64,000 nucleotides of DNA from SIG575 sp045595725 (lineage in GTDB: Bacteria; Bacillota; Clostridia; Oscillospirales; Acutalibacteraceae): the NCBI GenBank assembly GCA_045595725.1, contig JAZOAY010000007.1, positions 6,335 through 70,334 of the forward strand, given 5' to 3'. This document shows, piece by piece, positions 1 to 8,591 of this stretch (positions are counted from its first letter, which is position 1; every line of letters starts with the position of its first letter). The notes beneath the pieces were generated by a model. That model was not told where the DNA came from. It searched no databases and saw only the letters and a list, made by a program, of their open reading frames with translations. The position numbers and the translations under genes are program-made.

Positions 1-242
1 TTTATAAGTTTATCGTAAAGAATACCATGCTGAAAAGTTATTTTTGCGGTGGTGTTTTTAGTTACACCTGAACCGATAGTTTTTGCTTCAAGCAGAATAC
101 AGTCCACACCTCTGTCGGTCAGTTCTTTAATACACAAAATTCCTGCAAGACCGCCGCCTACAATTACCACATCTGTTTTTAAATCACCTTGAAGCATGGG
201 AAAACTTACTCTTTCAGAAGTATCACTCCATAAAGAATTCAA
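1..242 (-). CDS. FAD-dependent oxidoreductase, N-terminal part only
   Basis: Partial gene running off the left edge; about 80 N-terminal residues are visible. They hold a Rossmann dinucleotide-binding strand with GGGLAG, followed by an acidic residue at the end of the second strand (LLEAK), as in FAD-binding DAO-type oxidoreductases. The following stretch TKNTTAKITFQHG resembles the YhfW-like group of FAD oxidoreductases, which often carry a C-terminal Rieske domain, but that part lies outside the window. The start is a TTG at 240-242 (minus), chosen because AGAGGTGA sits five bases upstream and no ATG fits. It is divergent from the MATE gene. The fold is clear; the substrate is unknown. Confidence 0.75.
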   Translation of the reverse strand, partial: MNSLWSDTSERVSFPMLQGDLKTDVVIVGGGLAGILCIKELTDRGVDCILLEAKTIGSGVTKNTTAKITFQHGILYDKLI

Positions 243-360
243 AAAAATCACCTCTCATTTCATTTTGCTCAGTTTTATTGTAAAAATGAAATAAATTATT
301 TTTTTTGAAAACTTTTACATTAAAAAATATGTGATAAAGGGTGTTTTATTTTTAAATATG

Positions 361-369
361 TGATATAAT
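361..369 (+). promoter_or_regulatory. Extended -10 promoter of the MATE gene
   Basis: TGaTATAAT forms a perfect extended -10 element about 15 bases upstream of the start codon region. The -35 position is poor, which an extended -10 can offset. The same TGnTATAAT plus short-leader design recurs before the TetM-like, nagB, ACT-domain and Wzz genes. Confidence 0.6.
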
Positions 370-384
370 GTCCCCGGTGATTTT

Positions 385-1779
385 ATGAGTACTTTAAAAA
401 ATAATTTAATAGGCGACAGAAAATTTTACCGCCGTGTTATAGCAATTGTACTTCCGCTTATTATCCAGAATACAATTACTAATGTTGTAAGTCTTCTTGA
501 TAACGTTATGGTGGGAAGTGTGGGTACACTTCAAATGTCTTCAGTTGCAATTGTTAATCAGCTTATCTTTGTTTTCAACCTCTGTATTTTCGGTGGTCTT
601 GCAGGTGCAGGTATTTTTTCTACTCAGTTTGCAGGTGCGGGAGATAATGACGGTGTGCGTCATTGTTTCAGAATGAAAGTTTATATCGGCAGTGCAATGT
701 TTATCCTTGCTTCTCTTGTTTTTACTTTTTTATCCGAACCGCTGATTTCTTCGTATCTTGCAGAAGATACTTCTTCTGCAGATGCTTCAGCCACGTTAGG
801 GTATGGCATTGATTATCTGAGAATTATGATAATAGGACTGCTGCCTTTTACTGTTTCACAGATTTATGCAAGTTCACTCCGAGAACTTGGTGAAACAAAG
901 CTTCCGATGATTGCAAGCATTGTTTCAATTTTTGTAAATCTTATTTTTAACTATCTCCTGATTTTCGGTAAATTCGGTTTCCCTTGTCTTGGTGTTTCAG
1001 GTGCGGCAATTGCAACTGTTATGTCACGTTTTGTGGAGGCAATTATAATTGTAGCTGTCGTAAGTATCAGAAAAAAAGACTTTCCGTTTATCAAGGGCGC
1101 TTTCAGCAGCTTTTATATTCCGGGGAAACTTTCAAAAGACATTTTTACGAAGGGAATGCCCTTGCTTGTAAATGAATTTCTTTGGTCTGCAGGTATGGCG
1201 GTACTTTTGCAATGCTACTCCGTCAGAGGTCTTGATGTTGTGGCGGCAGTAAACATTTCAAACACAATCAACAATCTTTTCAATGTGATTTATATTTCCA
1301 TGGGAAGTGCCGTGGGAATAATTGTGGGTCAGCATTTAGGTGCAGATAATATAAAAGAAGCAAAGGTTTCTGTATGGCGACTTATTGCCCTTTCAATTGC
1401 AACATGCCTTGTTATGGGCGGTTTTATGGCAGCACTTGCACCATTTATTCCGGAAATTTACAATACTGAACCCCATGTGAAAGAAATGGCAACAAAATTC
1501 CTTTTTGTTGTGTCGGGACTTATGCCTGTTTTTTCTTTTGCACATTGTTGTTACTTTACTCTTCGCTCGGGAGGAAGAACAATTCTTACATTTGTTTTTG
1601 ACAGTGTTTTTACATGGGGACTTGTGGTTCCCTTTGCATACTGTCTTGCAAAATTCACATCACTTCCAATTGTTCCGTTGTATCTTGCGGTAAGTTCACT
1701 TGAACTTGTAAAATGTGTGGTAGGATTTATTCTTGTGAAAAAGGGACTATGGATAAGAAATATTGTAAGTGATAAATAA
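385..1779 (+). CDS. MATE family multidrug/metabolite efflux transporter
   Basis: The product has 464 residues and about twelve hydrophobic helices arranged as two MatE-type halves, the usual size for the family. MATE proteins export cationic drugs or metabolites in exchange for Na+ or H+ across the cytoplasmic membrane. The N-terminal half has the typical VLPLIIQNTITNVVSLLDNVMVG helix pattern, in which the transporter begins right after a short polar N terminus. The ATG follows a GGTGA ribosome site. The gene stands alone, with its own extended -10 promoter and a bidirectional terminator shared with the converging hydrolase gene. The substrate cannot be read from the sequence. Confidence 0.9.
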   Translation: MSTLKNNLIGDRKFYRRVIAIVLPLIIQNTITNVVSLLDNVMVGSVGTLQMSSVAIVNQLIFVFNLCIFGGLAGAGIFSTQFAGAGDNDGVRHCFRMKVYIGSAMFILASLVFTFLSEPLISSYLAEDTSSADASATLGYGIDYLRIMIIGLLPFTVSQIYASSLRELGETKLPMIASIVSIFVNLIFNYLLIFGKFGFPCLGVSGAAIATVMSRFVEAIIIVAVVSIRKKDFPFIKGAFSSFYIPGKLSKDIFTKGMPLLVNEFLWSAGMAVLLQCYSVRGLDVVAAVNISNTINNLFNVIYISMGSAVGIIVGQHLGADNIKEAKVSVWRLIALSIATCLVMGGFMAALAPFIPEIYNTEPHVKEMATKFLFVVSGLMPVFSFAHCCYFTLRSGGRTILTFVFDSVFTWGLVVPFAYCLAKFTSLPIVPLYLAVSSLELVKCVVGFILVKKGLWIRNIVSDK

Positions 1780-1787
1780 AAAAGTAT

Positions 1788-1826
1788 CACCGTAATTCTA
1801 AGAAAAAGAATTACGGTGAATTTTTT
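1788..1826. terminator. Bidirectional intrinsic terminator
   Basis: Twelve-base perfect stem CACCGTAATTCT / AGAATTACGGTG with a T-run on the plus side and an A-run before it (T-run on minus). It separates the converging MATE and GH43-type genes. Confidence 0.85.
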
Positions 1827-2676
1827 ATTTAATATAAAGTGTGTCGTTTTCTTCTTTAAGGTCGAACATTACAGGTCTTTCAAGGGGATTTTCATTAGGT
1901 GAATGGAGAATAAGTTTCAGTTCATTTTCACGTGTTCTGAAAATCATTCCATGACCGCCATCTTTCTCGAACAGAAGTCTGTCATCGTGAATCCATTTTC
2001 CGTCGATATGACCGTTGTCGGAGTAAATCATTGCCTGACAGTAATCGTGGTTATAAAAGCTTGACCAGATAAGAATAAGTTTTCCGTTTTCTGTTCTGTA
2101 AGCAAACGGTCCGTCTGTAACAAAGGTTTCTCTTGTTTTGTCAACCCAGCAAGGATCTGATGCTTTAAAAAGATAAATGGGTTCACCTACAGCCTTCTTA
2201 AGGTCGTCACTCAGTTCAACTGCCCACACTTCACCGTCTTTCACCTGTACCCATTCATGACAGAAAACAATGTAAGGTTTTCCGTTATCAACCACAAAAG
2301 TTCCGTCAAGGCACATCCATTCTTCGGGAGTTACAGGGCCATTGCTATGAGGGACAAAAGGACCTTCAGGTTTTTCTGATTTCAGAATCTGAGTACCTCT
2401 CATTCGCGTATCGCTGAAAAAACTTACAAACATGTAAAAACTGCCTTTGTAAAAGTGCACTTCAGGTGCCCAGAAATTTTTGTCTGCCCAGAAGTTTTCA
2501 GGAGGAAGAAAAACATCTTTTATTTCTGTCCAGTTTTCTAAATCATCACTTACATAAACGTCAAGACCCGTGCTTTTGTCAGTCCATGCCTCACTTCCTC
2601 TTGTGCCGTACATGTAATATTTATTATCATGTAAAAGAACAAATGGGTCTCTTATATTAATATCTGCAAATTTCAT
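1825..2676 (-). CDS. Glycoside hydrolase family 43-type protein
   Basis: A 283-residue, single-domain five-bladed beta-propeller of the GH43 type, a family containing beta-xylosidases and alpha-L-arabinofuranosidases. The N-terminal RDPFV places the expected catalytic base at Asp10. WMCLDGTF places the expected pKa-modulating Asp at 124. In VTDGPF (residues 186-191) the position usually held by the general-acid Glu is Asp188, so activity or specificity may differ. There is no signal peptide, so it should act in the cytoplasm on imported oligosaccharides. The start is the ATG at 2674-2676, behind GAGGTGA; an upstream extension lacks a ribosome site. The neighbouring MFS transporter may have supplied its substrate (inference). 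Confidence 0.85.
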   Translation of the reverse strand: MKFADINIRDPFVLLHDNKYYMYGTRGSEAWTDKSTGLDVYVSDDLENWTEIKDVFLPPENFWADKNFWAPEVHFYKGSFYMFVSFFSDTRMRGTQILKSEKPEGPFVPHSNGPVTPEEWMCLDGTFVVDNGKPYIVFCHEWVQVKDGEVWAVELSDDLKKAVGEPIYLFKASDPCWVDKTRETFVTDGPFAYRTENGKLILIWSSFYNHDYCQAMIYSDNGHIDGKWIHDDRLLFEKDGGHGMIFRTRENELKLILHSPNENPLERPVMFDLKEENDTLYIK

Positions 2677-2742
2677 TTTTATCACCTCAGAAAATTTTAT
2701 CATATAAGAAAAAATATTTCAATAACCCATGGTATTTATCCC

Positions 2743-2771
2743 TTGAAAAAAAGAATCTAATCAAGTATAAT
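2743..2771 (+). promoter_or_regulatory. Sigma-A-type promoter of the MFS pseudogene
   Basis: TTGAAA (2743-2748), a 17-base spacer, then TATAAT (2766-2771). This is a near-consensus vegetative promoter 29 bases before the start codon. Confidence 0.75.
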
Positions 2772-2799
2772 ACTAAAAATCCCTTTTAAGGAGAATATT

Positions 2800-3969
2800 A
2801 TGTCAGCACTTCTTATTGTTATTTACATAGTTTTTGTGTCATTGGGACTGCCTGATTCACTTTTCGGAGTTGCATAGCCTGTTGTTCACGGTGAATTCGG
2901 TGTTGCAGAAAGTTTTGCTTCTGCTTACAGTATTATCACAGGTGTCTGCACGGGCGGTGTAAGTTTTGTTGCAGGAAAAATGTTGAGAAAATTCGGCACG
3001 GCAAAGGTGACCTTGTTCTCAACTTTCCTTACTGTTATTGCACTTCTGGGAATGAGCTTTTCGCCAAATATTGTTGTGATGATGGTCTTTGCAATAATGC
3101 TCGGTTACGGTGCAGGTGCAATTGACACAGGTCTTAACAATTTCATATCTCTCCATTATGAAGCAAGACACATGAACTGGCTTCATTGCTGTTGGGGTCT
3201 CGGTGTTACAATCAGTCCGCTTATTATGTCGCGATTTCTTACTGATGAAATCGGCTCATGGAGAAACGGCTACAGAGTTGTTGCACTTCTTCAGCTTTCA
3301 ATTACTGTGATAATTTTTCTTTCACTTAAAAAATGGGAAGCGAAAGAAAAAGAAGTCGCACCTGCAGAAGAAGAAAATCAGGGCGGAGGTAAACTTTTTG
3401 ATTTGCTGAAAATGAAAGGTGTAATTACAAGCATTCTTTCAATGGGGCTTTACTGCGGCATGGAATTCTCCCTTGGCACATGGGGTGCAACTTATGCAGT
3501 AAATTCATTTAAAATTTTTCCTGATGAAGCAGCAAAATGGATGTCGCTTTATTGGGGAGGTATTATGCTTGGAAGAGTAATTTCAGGTTTTGTTTCCATG
3601 AAAATCAGTGACAAAAATCTTGTCCGTGGCGGTATTATAACATCATTTCTCGGTATTATAATTTTTGCATTGCCTCTTGGAAAGCTTTCATTGCTCGGTT
3701 TTCTTCTTATCGGCATCGGTTTCGGACCAATATTCCCGAGTATTCTCCACAGCGTCCCCGAAAGATTCGGAACAACTTATTCGGCCGACCTTACAGGATA
3801 TCACATGGGCGGTGCATACGGATTTGGTTTTGCATTTCAACTTATTTATGGGTACGTTGCAACGGCAACAACATTTAAAATTACACCATTTTTCCTGATA
3901 ATACTCTGTGCGGGAGTTTTCCTTGCGAATGAGAAAACGTTGAGGACTCTGAAAAAATTCAAATCATAA
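2800..3969 (+). pseudogene. MFS transporter interrupted by an in-frame TAG
   Basis: Translation from the ATG at 2800 (AAGGAG ribosome site) gives the normal N terminus of a major facilitator protein, LGLPDSLFGVA, then TAG at 2875-2877 (codon 26), and then in the same frame the remaining family sequence (PVVHGEFGV and onward) to a TAA at 3967-3969. Related transporters have Trp at this site (...AWPV...), so a single TGG to TAG change explains it. Without the stop the protein would be 389 residues with about twelve helices. Promoter and ribosome site remain intact, which fits a recent mutation or a sequencing error. The substrate is probably a sugar, judging from the family and the GH43-type neighbour (inference). 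Confidence 0.85.
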
Positions 3970-3982
3970 CATGGGAAAAAAG

Positions 3983-4016
3983 GTTCCCCTTGAACACAAG
4001 GGGAACTGTTGTTTTT
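3983..4016 (+). terminator. Intrinsic terminator after the MFS gene
   Basis: Ten-base perfect stem GTTCCCCTTG / CAAGGGGAAC with an AACA loop, followed by the T-rich TGTTGTTTTT. Confidence 0.85.
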
Positions 4017-4068
4017 GCAAGAAAATGAATGAGGAGATTTTAGCTTGAAATATTTTTCATATTATTAC

Positions 4069-4413
4069 CTATTTCAAAAAATATCCCAGACCCATTAGCA
4101 GATATAAAGGTCCGAAGCAATAAACCATGAACATTTCCTGATGCTCGACTTTTGTTTTGAAACAGTCTGTAAGAAGTAAACATTCAAAAACATATGCTAT
4201 TGCACCGAGACAATATGCTACACCTTTAAGTAAATGATATATATCATCAAAGAAAAACGATAAAATGAAAAGTATTGCTGCAACGGCCACTAGAAAATTT
4301 CTCAGTACCAGCATTATGTAGTCAAGTTTCGGGTGGTCTGCGTGAGTCAGTTCTTTTTTATCTGGAATTGTTTTGTCAACTGTACGTTTGATTTCTTTCA
4401 GAATTTTCGGCAT
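4069..4413 (-). CDS. Small integral membrane protein of unknown function
   Basis: 114 residues. A polar, Lys-rich N terminus of about 30 residues is followed by three hydrophobic segments (roughly residues 34-54, 59-82 and 92-112). No family is recognised and no catalytic motif is visible. The start is an ATG seven bases behind AAGGAG, and the gene ends in TAG, showing that TAG is an ordinary stop in this organism. It is transcribed alone, opposite to both neighbours. The upstream region to about 4,570 contains no other convincing gene. Good codon structure and the clear ribosome site support it as a real gene. Confidence 0.7.
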   Translation of the reverse strand: MPKILKEIKRTVDKTIPDKKELTHADHPKLDYIMLVLRNFLVAVAAILFILSFFFDDIYHLLKGVAYCLGAIAYVFECLLLTDCFKTKVEHQEMFMVYCFGPLYLLMGLGYFLK

Positions 4414-4614
4414 ATCTTTTCTCCTTTTTTATTATCTGAAAAAAGTATAGCATGATGATATACTTTTTGCAACAGAAATTCCGTATGTCTGAAATACAAT
4501 ATCTTACGCACATTCGTGAAATTTTCTCTTTGTCATACGGCAGTATAACTGCAGAGAAGATTTCCTGACAGCACACAACCTATTGCATTTCAGATGCAGA
4601 AGCTGAACTATGTG

Positions 4615-4643
4615 TTGCCATTGATTTGAATTTTTGATATAAT
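4615..4643 (+). promoter_or_regulatory. Promoter of the TetM-like gene
   Basis: TTGCCA (4615-4620), 17 bases, then TATAAT (4638-4643) preceded by TGa as an extended -10. The start codon is 26 bases downstream. Confidence 0.8.
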
Positions 4644-4669
4644 GTAAAAAATTGTTCAGAGGTAATTTT

Positions 4670-6598
4670 ATGAGGTCAAAGGAAAGTGTAATCGGAATAC
4701 TTGCCCATGTTGATGCGGGTAAAACAACGCTTACGGAAGCAGTTCTTTACAGGACAGGTGCTATCCGTAAATTTGGTCGTGTTGATAAAAAAGATTCTCA
4801 TTTTGATTCCCATGAACTTGAAAGAAGCCGTGGAATTACTATTTTTTCAAAGCAGAATCCGTTTACTCTCGGCGGTAAAAACTTTACTCTTGTAGATACT
4901 CCCGGACATGTTGACTTTTCTGCAGAAATGGAAAGAACGCTCAGCGTTCTTGATTATGCTGTGCTTGTTATTGACGGAATAAGTTCTGTCCAGAGTCATA
5001 CAGAAACCATATGGCAGTTACTTAGTGAATATAATGTTCCCGTTTTTATTTTTGTGAATAAAACAGACAGAGATGGTTTTGATAAATCAATTCTGCTGAA
5101 TGATTTAAAAGCAAGATTCAGCGATTTCTGTATAGATTTCACTCAGGAAAAAGAAAGTTTTGATGAAGAAATTTCCATGATAAATGAAGAAATTCTTGAA
5201 GCATTTCTTGAGGGAAATACTGATGAAAAATTTATTGTAAAAGAAATTGCAAAAGCAGTTTCAAAGAGAGAAGTTTTTCCATGCTTTTTTGGTTCTGCTT
5301 TGCAGGACGAAGGTGTTGACAAACTTCTCGAGGGCATTGAAAAATATACTTTCACGAAAGATTATTCCGATGTTTTCAGTGCACAGGTGTATAAAATTCT
5401 TCACGACAGTCAGGGAAACAGAGTAAGTTTTCTGAAAGTTACAGGCGGTTCTGTTAAAGTTAAAATGACTGTTGGTGAAGAAAAAATTGACACGGTAAAA
5501 ATATATTCGGGAGAAAAAAGTGAAACCGTAAAAGAAATTTATGCAGGAAGTGTCTGTGCCGTAACAGGGTTAACGTCAGTTTCTGCGGGAGAAAAGATTG
5601 ACATAAACGGTGTGAAATCAAATTCAAGGATGAAACTCAATCCTTTACTTTCTGCTCAGGTTATTATTTCTGACGGAACCGACATTCACACGGCTTACAG
5701 AAAACTCAGTGTAATCGGAGAAGAGCTTCCCGAACTTTCTGTTCACATTCTGAATATTGCAAATGAAGAACAAATCGTCATAAGAGTAATGGGAAGAATT
5801 CAGCTTGAAGTTCTCAAAGCACTTGTGAAAGAGCGTTTTTCTATGGATATTGACTTCGGTCCCTGCAGAATTCTTTACAAAGAAACCGTAAAAACTCCTG
5901 TAATGGGTTACGGTCACTTTGAACCGTTGCGTCATTATGCAGAAACACAACTTCGCATTGAACCCGGTGAAAGAGACAGTGGAATTGTAATTGAAAATGA
6001 ATGCAGTCTTGAAGTTCTTGACTCCAATTTTCAGAATCTTGTTCTTACACATATAGGCGAAAAAGAGCATGTGGGAATTCTGACCGGTTCGCCTCTGACG
6101 GATGTAAAAATTATCCTGACGGCAGGTCGCTCCCATCTTAAACATACTGAGGGCGGTGACTTCAGAGAGGCAACCTACAGGGCAATAAGACAAGGTCTTG
6201 AAAAGGCGGAAAACATTCTCCTTGAGCCTTATTATTCTTTCACTTTGCGTGTGCCTGTAAATTCCATGGGTAGGGCGATTTCTGATATTCAGAAAATGAA
6301 CGGCGAATTTTCTCCTCCTGAAATGAATGAGACGGAAGCGATTATAAAAGGTGCGGGACCTGTTTCGGAATTTATGAATTATCCGGAAGAAGTTGTTTCA
6401 TACACTTCAGGAAAAGGAATGATTTCCTTGAGAGAAAACGGTTACAGACCTTGCCACAATTCAGAAGAAGTGATTGCAAAAATCGGTTATGAAAAAGAAC
6501 GTGATATGGAAAATACCTCATCTTCCGTTTTCTGCTCACACGGAGCAGGTTTTGAAGTGAAATGGTTTGATGTTGACAACATGAGGCATATAAAGTAA
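4670..6598 (+). CDS. TetM-like translation-factor GTPase
   Basis: 642 residues, the length of TetM/TetO ribosomal protection proteins and paralogous to EF-G. The GTPase motifs are AHVDAGKTT (12-20), DTPGH (76-80) and NKTD (130-133), followed by EF-G-like domains II to V. Such proteins act on the ribosome in the cytosol. In true TetM/TetO the domain IV loop reads about YYSPVSTPADFR and is needed for tetracycline release; here the same place reads HLKHTEGGDFR (about 489-499), an EF-G-like sequence. The C-terminal tail also differs. It may therefore be a housekeeping or antibiotic-sensing ribosome factor rather than a tetracycline resistance determinant. The start is the ATG behind AGAGGTAA. The gene is transcribed alone with its own promoter and terminator. 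Confidence 0.85.
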   Translation: MRSKESVIGILAHVDAGKTTLTEAVLYRTGAIRKFGRVDKKDSHFDSHELERSRGITIFSKQNPFTLGGKNFTLVDTPGHVDFSAEMERTLSVLDYAVLVIDGISSVQSHTETIWQLLSEYNVPVFIFVNKTDRDGFDKSILLNDLKARFSDFCIDFTQEKESFDEEISMINEEILEAFLEGNTDEKFIVKEIAKAVSKREVFPCFFGSALQDEGVDKLLEGIEKYTFTKDYSDVFSAQVYKILHDSQGNRVSFLKVTGGSVKVKMTVGEEKIDTVKIYSGEKSETVKEIYAGSVCAVTGLTSVSAGEKIDINGVKSNSRMKLNPLLSAQVIISDGTDIHTAYRKLSVIGEELPELSVHILNIANEEQIVIRVMGRIQLEVLKALVKERFSMDIDFGPCRILYKETVKTPVMGYGHFEPLRHYAETQLRIEPGERDSGIVIENECSLEVLDSNFQNLVLTHIGEKEHVGILTGSPLTDVKIILTAGRSHLKHTEGGDFREATYRAIRQGLEKAENILLEPYYSFTLRVPVNSMGRAISDIQKMNGEFSPPEMNETEAIIKGAGPVSEFMNYPEEVVSYTSGKGMISLRENGYRPCHNSEEVIAKIGYEKERDMENTSSSVFCSHGAGFEVKWFDVDNMRHIK

Positions 6599-6626
6599 AA
6601 AAGCACACTCTACTGAAGAGAAAAAT

Positions 6627-6658
6627 GTCATTCTACCAACGGTAGGGTGACTTTTCTT
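6627..6658 (+). terminator. Intrinsic terminator after the TetM-like gene
   Basis: Stem GTCATTCTACC / GGTAGGGTGAC (one T-G pair) with a three-base loop, followed by TTTTCTT. Confidence 0.7.
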
Positions 6659-6747
6659 ATGAACCGAGATATACTTTTGTCAGAAAACAAAAATGCAAAG
6701 GAGGTTTTCTTATGAAAGTAAAAATCAGATTAAAAGGAGGCATTGTT

Positions 6748-7638
6748 ATGGATACTGTTATTACGGGCAGATTTATTTCCGAATTGAGAAAAGAAAAAGG
6801 TTTGACCCAGGCAGAACTGGCTGAAAGGCTTAACGTAACAGACAAGGCCGTTTCAAAATGGGAGACGGGCAGAAGTGCACCTGATGTATCGTTGCTTATT
6901 CCTTTGTCAGAAATTCTTGAGGTTACCGTTACAGAGATTTTAAAGGGTGAAAGAATCAGTACAGAAGTTTTGTCCGAGGCAAGTAATGAGGTGATTGTAA
7001 AAGCAATTAAGGAGAAAAAACATATCAGTAAACGGTTTTTGTTGATTGCAGGAATTATAATATTTGTGTTAATCTGTCTTAAGGCACTTTCATATCCTGC
7101 GAGTCACTTTTTAAATTCTGCCACTCCAAATGACGACGTTGATATTTCGGAAAAAACAGAACAATATATAGATAATTATTATGAAGAAGATCATAAAAAC
7201 ATGCAAAAACCGGGAGAATATATAGAAACTTACGGCGAAAATGGAGAAAATTTAAAAATTATAAAAAGGGTAGAAAAAGATGATCTTTATTTCTTCCTTA
7301 TGCAAAGCGAAACGAGAAAAGTTATGGCAATTTTTGAAAAAGATAAAATCTTCGAGGACAGAATTTATCTTTCGAATTTTTATGATTTTACCGAACACCC
7401 AGATTTCATTTTTCACTGGATTGGTGATACGAATCCTCGGAGTAAAGAAGAAGGCAAAACATTTGATGTCCATTACGGGTACGACATAAAGGATAAGGAA
7501 TATGATTATACTTACCACGGAGTTAGATATACAAACGAAATAGAAGAAGACGGAATTCTTTTTGAAGTGTTTGTTGATGACAAAATAAAGGGTGAGGATA
7601 CACATGCACGACTTGTTCATTACAAATCTTTAGACTGA
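6748..7638 (+). CDS. XRE-type HTH regulator with membrane anchor
   Basis: 296 residues. The N-terminal domain (about 5-65) is a Cro/CI-type helix-turn-helix, seen in LTQAELAERLNVTDKAVSKWE and PDVSLLIPLSEILEVTVTEIL. A single hydrophobic helix follows at about 102-122 (LLIAGIIIFVLICLKAL), then an acidic extracytoplasmic domain of about 170 residues with no recognised fold. The layout is that of one-component membrane-bound regulators. Two in-frame ATGs each have a strong ribosome site: 6712 (AAAGGAGG) and 6748 (AAAAGGAGG). 6748 is preferred because family members begin just before the HTH; the upstream start would add the 12 residues MKVKIRLKGGIV. The signal and target genes are unknown. Confidence 0.75.
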   Translation: MDTVITGRFISELRKEKGLTQAELAERLNVTDKAVSKWETGRSAPDVSLLIPLSEILEVTVTEILKGERISTEVLSEASNEVIVKAIKEKKHISKRFLLIAGIIIFVLICLKALSYPASHFLNSATPNDDVDISEKTEQYIDNYYEEDHKNMQKPGEYIETYGENGENLKIIKRVEKDDLYFFLMQSETRKVMAIFEKDKIFEDRIYLSNFYDFTEHPDFIFHWIGDTNPRSKEEGKTFDVHYGYDIKDKEYDYTYHGVRYTNEIEEDGILFEVFVDDKIKGEDTHARLVHYKSLD

Positions 7639-7664
7639 TAAAACGAATTTGTAAGCAAAAAATT

Positions 7665-7704
7665 CAAAAAGGACCTTGCCACAAGTGTGGCAGGGTCCTT
7701 TTTC
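7665..7704. terminator. Bidirectional terminator between HTH gene and tRNA-Ala
   Basis: Fourteen-base stem AAGGACCTTGCCAC / GTGGCAGGGTCCTT (one mispair) with loop AAGT. T-runs lie on both sides, so it can end the plus-strand HTH gene and the minus-strand tRNA. Confidence 0.85.
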
Positions 7705-7780
7705 TGGTGGAGCATAGCGGAGTTGAACCGCTGACATTTTGCTTGCGAAGCAAACATTCTACCAACTGAATTAATGCCCC
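7705..7780 (-). tRNA. tRNA-Ala (anticodon CGC)
   Basis: A 76-base cloverleaf on the minus strand. The acceptor stem GGGGCAT / ATGCTCC contains the G3-U70 pair that identifies alanine tRNAs. The D stem is ATTC / GAAT, the anticodon stem TTTGC / GCAAA with loop TTCGCAA gives anticodon CGC, and the T arm is AGCGG-TTCAACT-CCGCT. The 3' CCA is encoded. It reads GCG codons. It lies just downstream of nagB on the same strand. Confidence 0.95.
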
Positions 7781-7787
7781 ATATTTT

Positions 7788-7825
7788 AACACGGTCTGCA
7801 CCTTTCGGGACAGACCGTGTTTTTG
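7788..7825. terminator. Terminator-like hairpin between nagB and tRNA-Ala
   Basis: Eleven-base perfect stem AACACGGTCTG / CAGACCGTGTT. The T-run is on the plus-strand side, not after nagB, so it could be a weak terminator for nagB or a processing/pausing structure ahead of the tRNA. Confidence 0.45.
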
Positions 7826-7835
7826 TGTATTTAAC

Positions 7836-8561
7836 TTATTTAAGAAGACTTGCTGCTGCTTTGTCAACGAAGAATGTAACATTTTTGTGGTTCTGAAGAA
7901 TTGAAGCGGGGCACTGAGGAGTAACTTCACCGTTTACTGCAGCTGCTATTGCCTTTGCTTTTGCTTCACCTGTTGCGATGAGAACGATTTCTTCTGAACG
8001 CATGATGCTGCCGATACCCATTGTCATAGCGTATCTGGGCATTGCCTGTTCGCCGAAATATTTCTGGTTGCTGTCAATTGTACTCTGTGTAAGAGTAACC
8101 TTGAAAGCTTCGTCTGTGAATTCATCAGCAGGTTCGTTAAAACCAATGTGACCGTTTGTGCCGATACCGAGAATCTGAACTTTAATTCCGCCGGCTGCTT
8201 TGATAGCTTCAGCATATCTTGCGCTTTCTGCATCATAGTCTTCAGCGTTGCCGTCGAGGAAGTTGATATTTTCTGCCTGAACGTCAATTTTGTCAAAAAG
8301 ATTTTCGTGCATGAATGTGTGATAACTGTTTTTGTCATCAACAGGAAGATCACAATATTCATCAAGGTTAAATGTTTTCATGTTCTTGAAAGAAATGTTG
8401 CCTTTGTTGAATTCGTTTACTATGTATTCGTAAGTGGGAACGGGAGATGCGCCTGTTGCAAATCCGATTGCACATGAAGGCTCGTCAGCCACTCTTTTGA
8501 TAATAATTCTGCCGACTGCTTCTGCAATCTGTTCTGCTGTTTCGTAAACCTGTACTTTCAT
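7836..8561 (-). CDS. nagB: Glucosamine-6-phosphate deaminase
   Basis: 241 residues, the usual length for NagB. It converts glucosamine-6-phosphate to fructose-6-phosphate and ammonia in the cytosol, feeding amino sugars into glycolysis. Family motifs are visible: ATGASPVPTYE near the N terminus, FNLDEYCDLP containing the catalytic Asp, and LGIGTNGHIGFNEP with the catalytic His. The start is the ATG behind GGAGGAATGAAAA. It is transcribed alone from its own promoter; nagA is not next to it. Regulation by a GntR-type factor is common in the family, but no operator is obvious here. Confidence 0.95.
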   Translation of the reverse strand: MKVQVYETAEQIAEAVGRIIIKRVADEPSCAIGFATGASPVPTYEYIVNEFNKGNISFKNMKTFNLDEYCDLPVDDKNSYHTFMHENLFDKIDVQAENINFLDGNAEDYDAESARYAEAIKAAGGIKVQILGIGTNGHIGFNEPADEFTDEAFKVTLTQSTIDSNQKYFGEQAMPRYAMTMGIGSIMRSEEIVLIATGEAKAKAIAAAVNGEVTPQCPASILQNHKNVTFFVDKAAASLLK

Positions 8562-8591
8562 TTTTCATTCCTCCGCAATTTTGATGAACAA

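Noticed and set aside
2800..3969. Recoding of TAG as a sense codon
   Set aside because: Several genes in the window end in TAG at sensible places and no other gene has an internal TAG.
5645..6193. 182-residue open frame antisense to the TetM-like gene
   Set aside because: It lies opposite a clear conserved gene and shows no ribosome site or family resemblance.
4670..6598. Acquired tetracycline resistance gene
   Set aside because: No mobile genes, base composition like its neighbours, and a changed functional loop.
7788..7825. Canonical terminator of nagB
   Set aside because: The stem is good, but the T-run is on the wrong side for the minus strand, so it is listed only as terminator-like.
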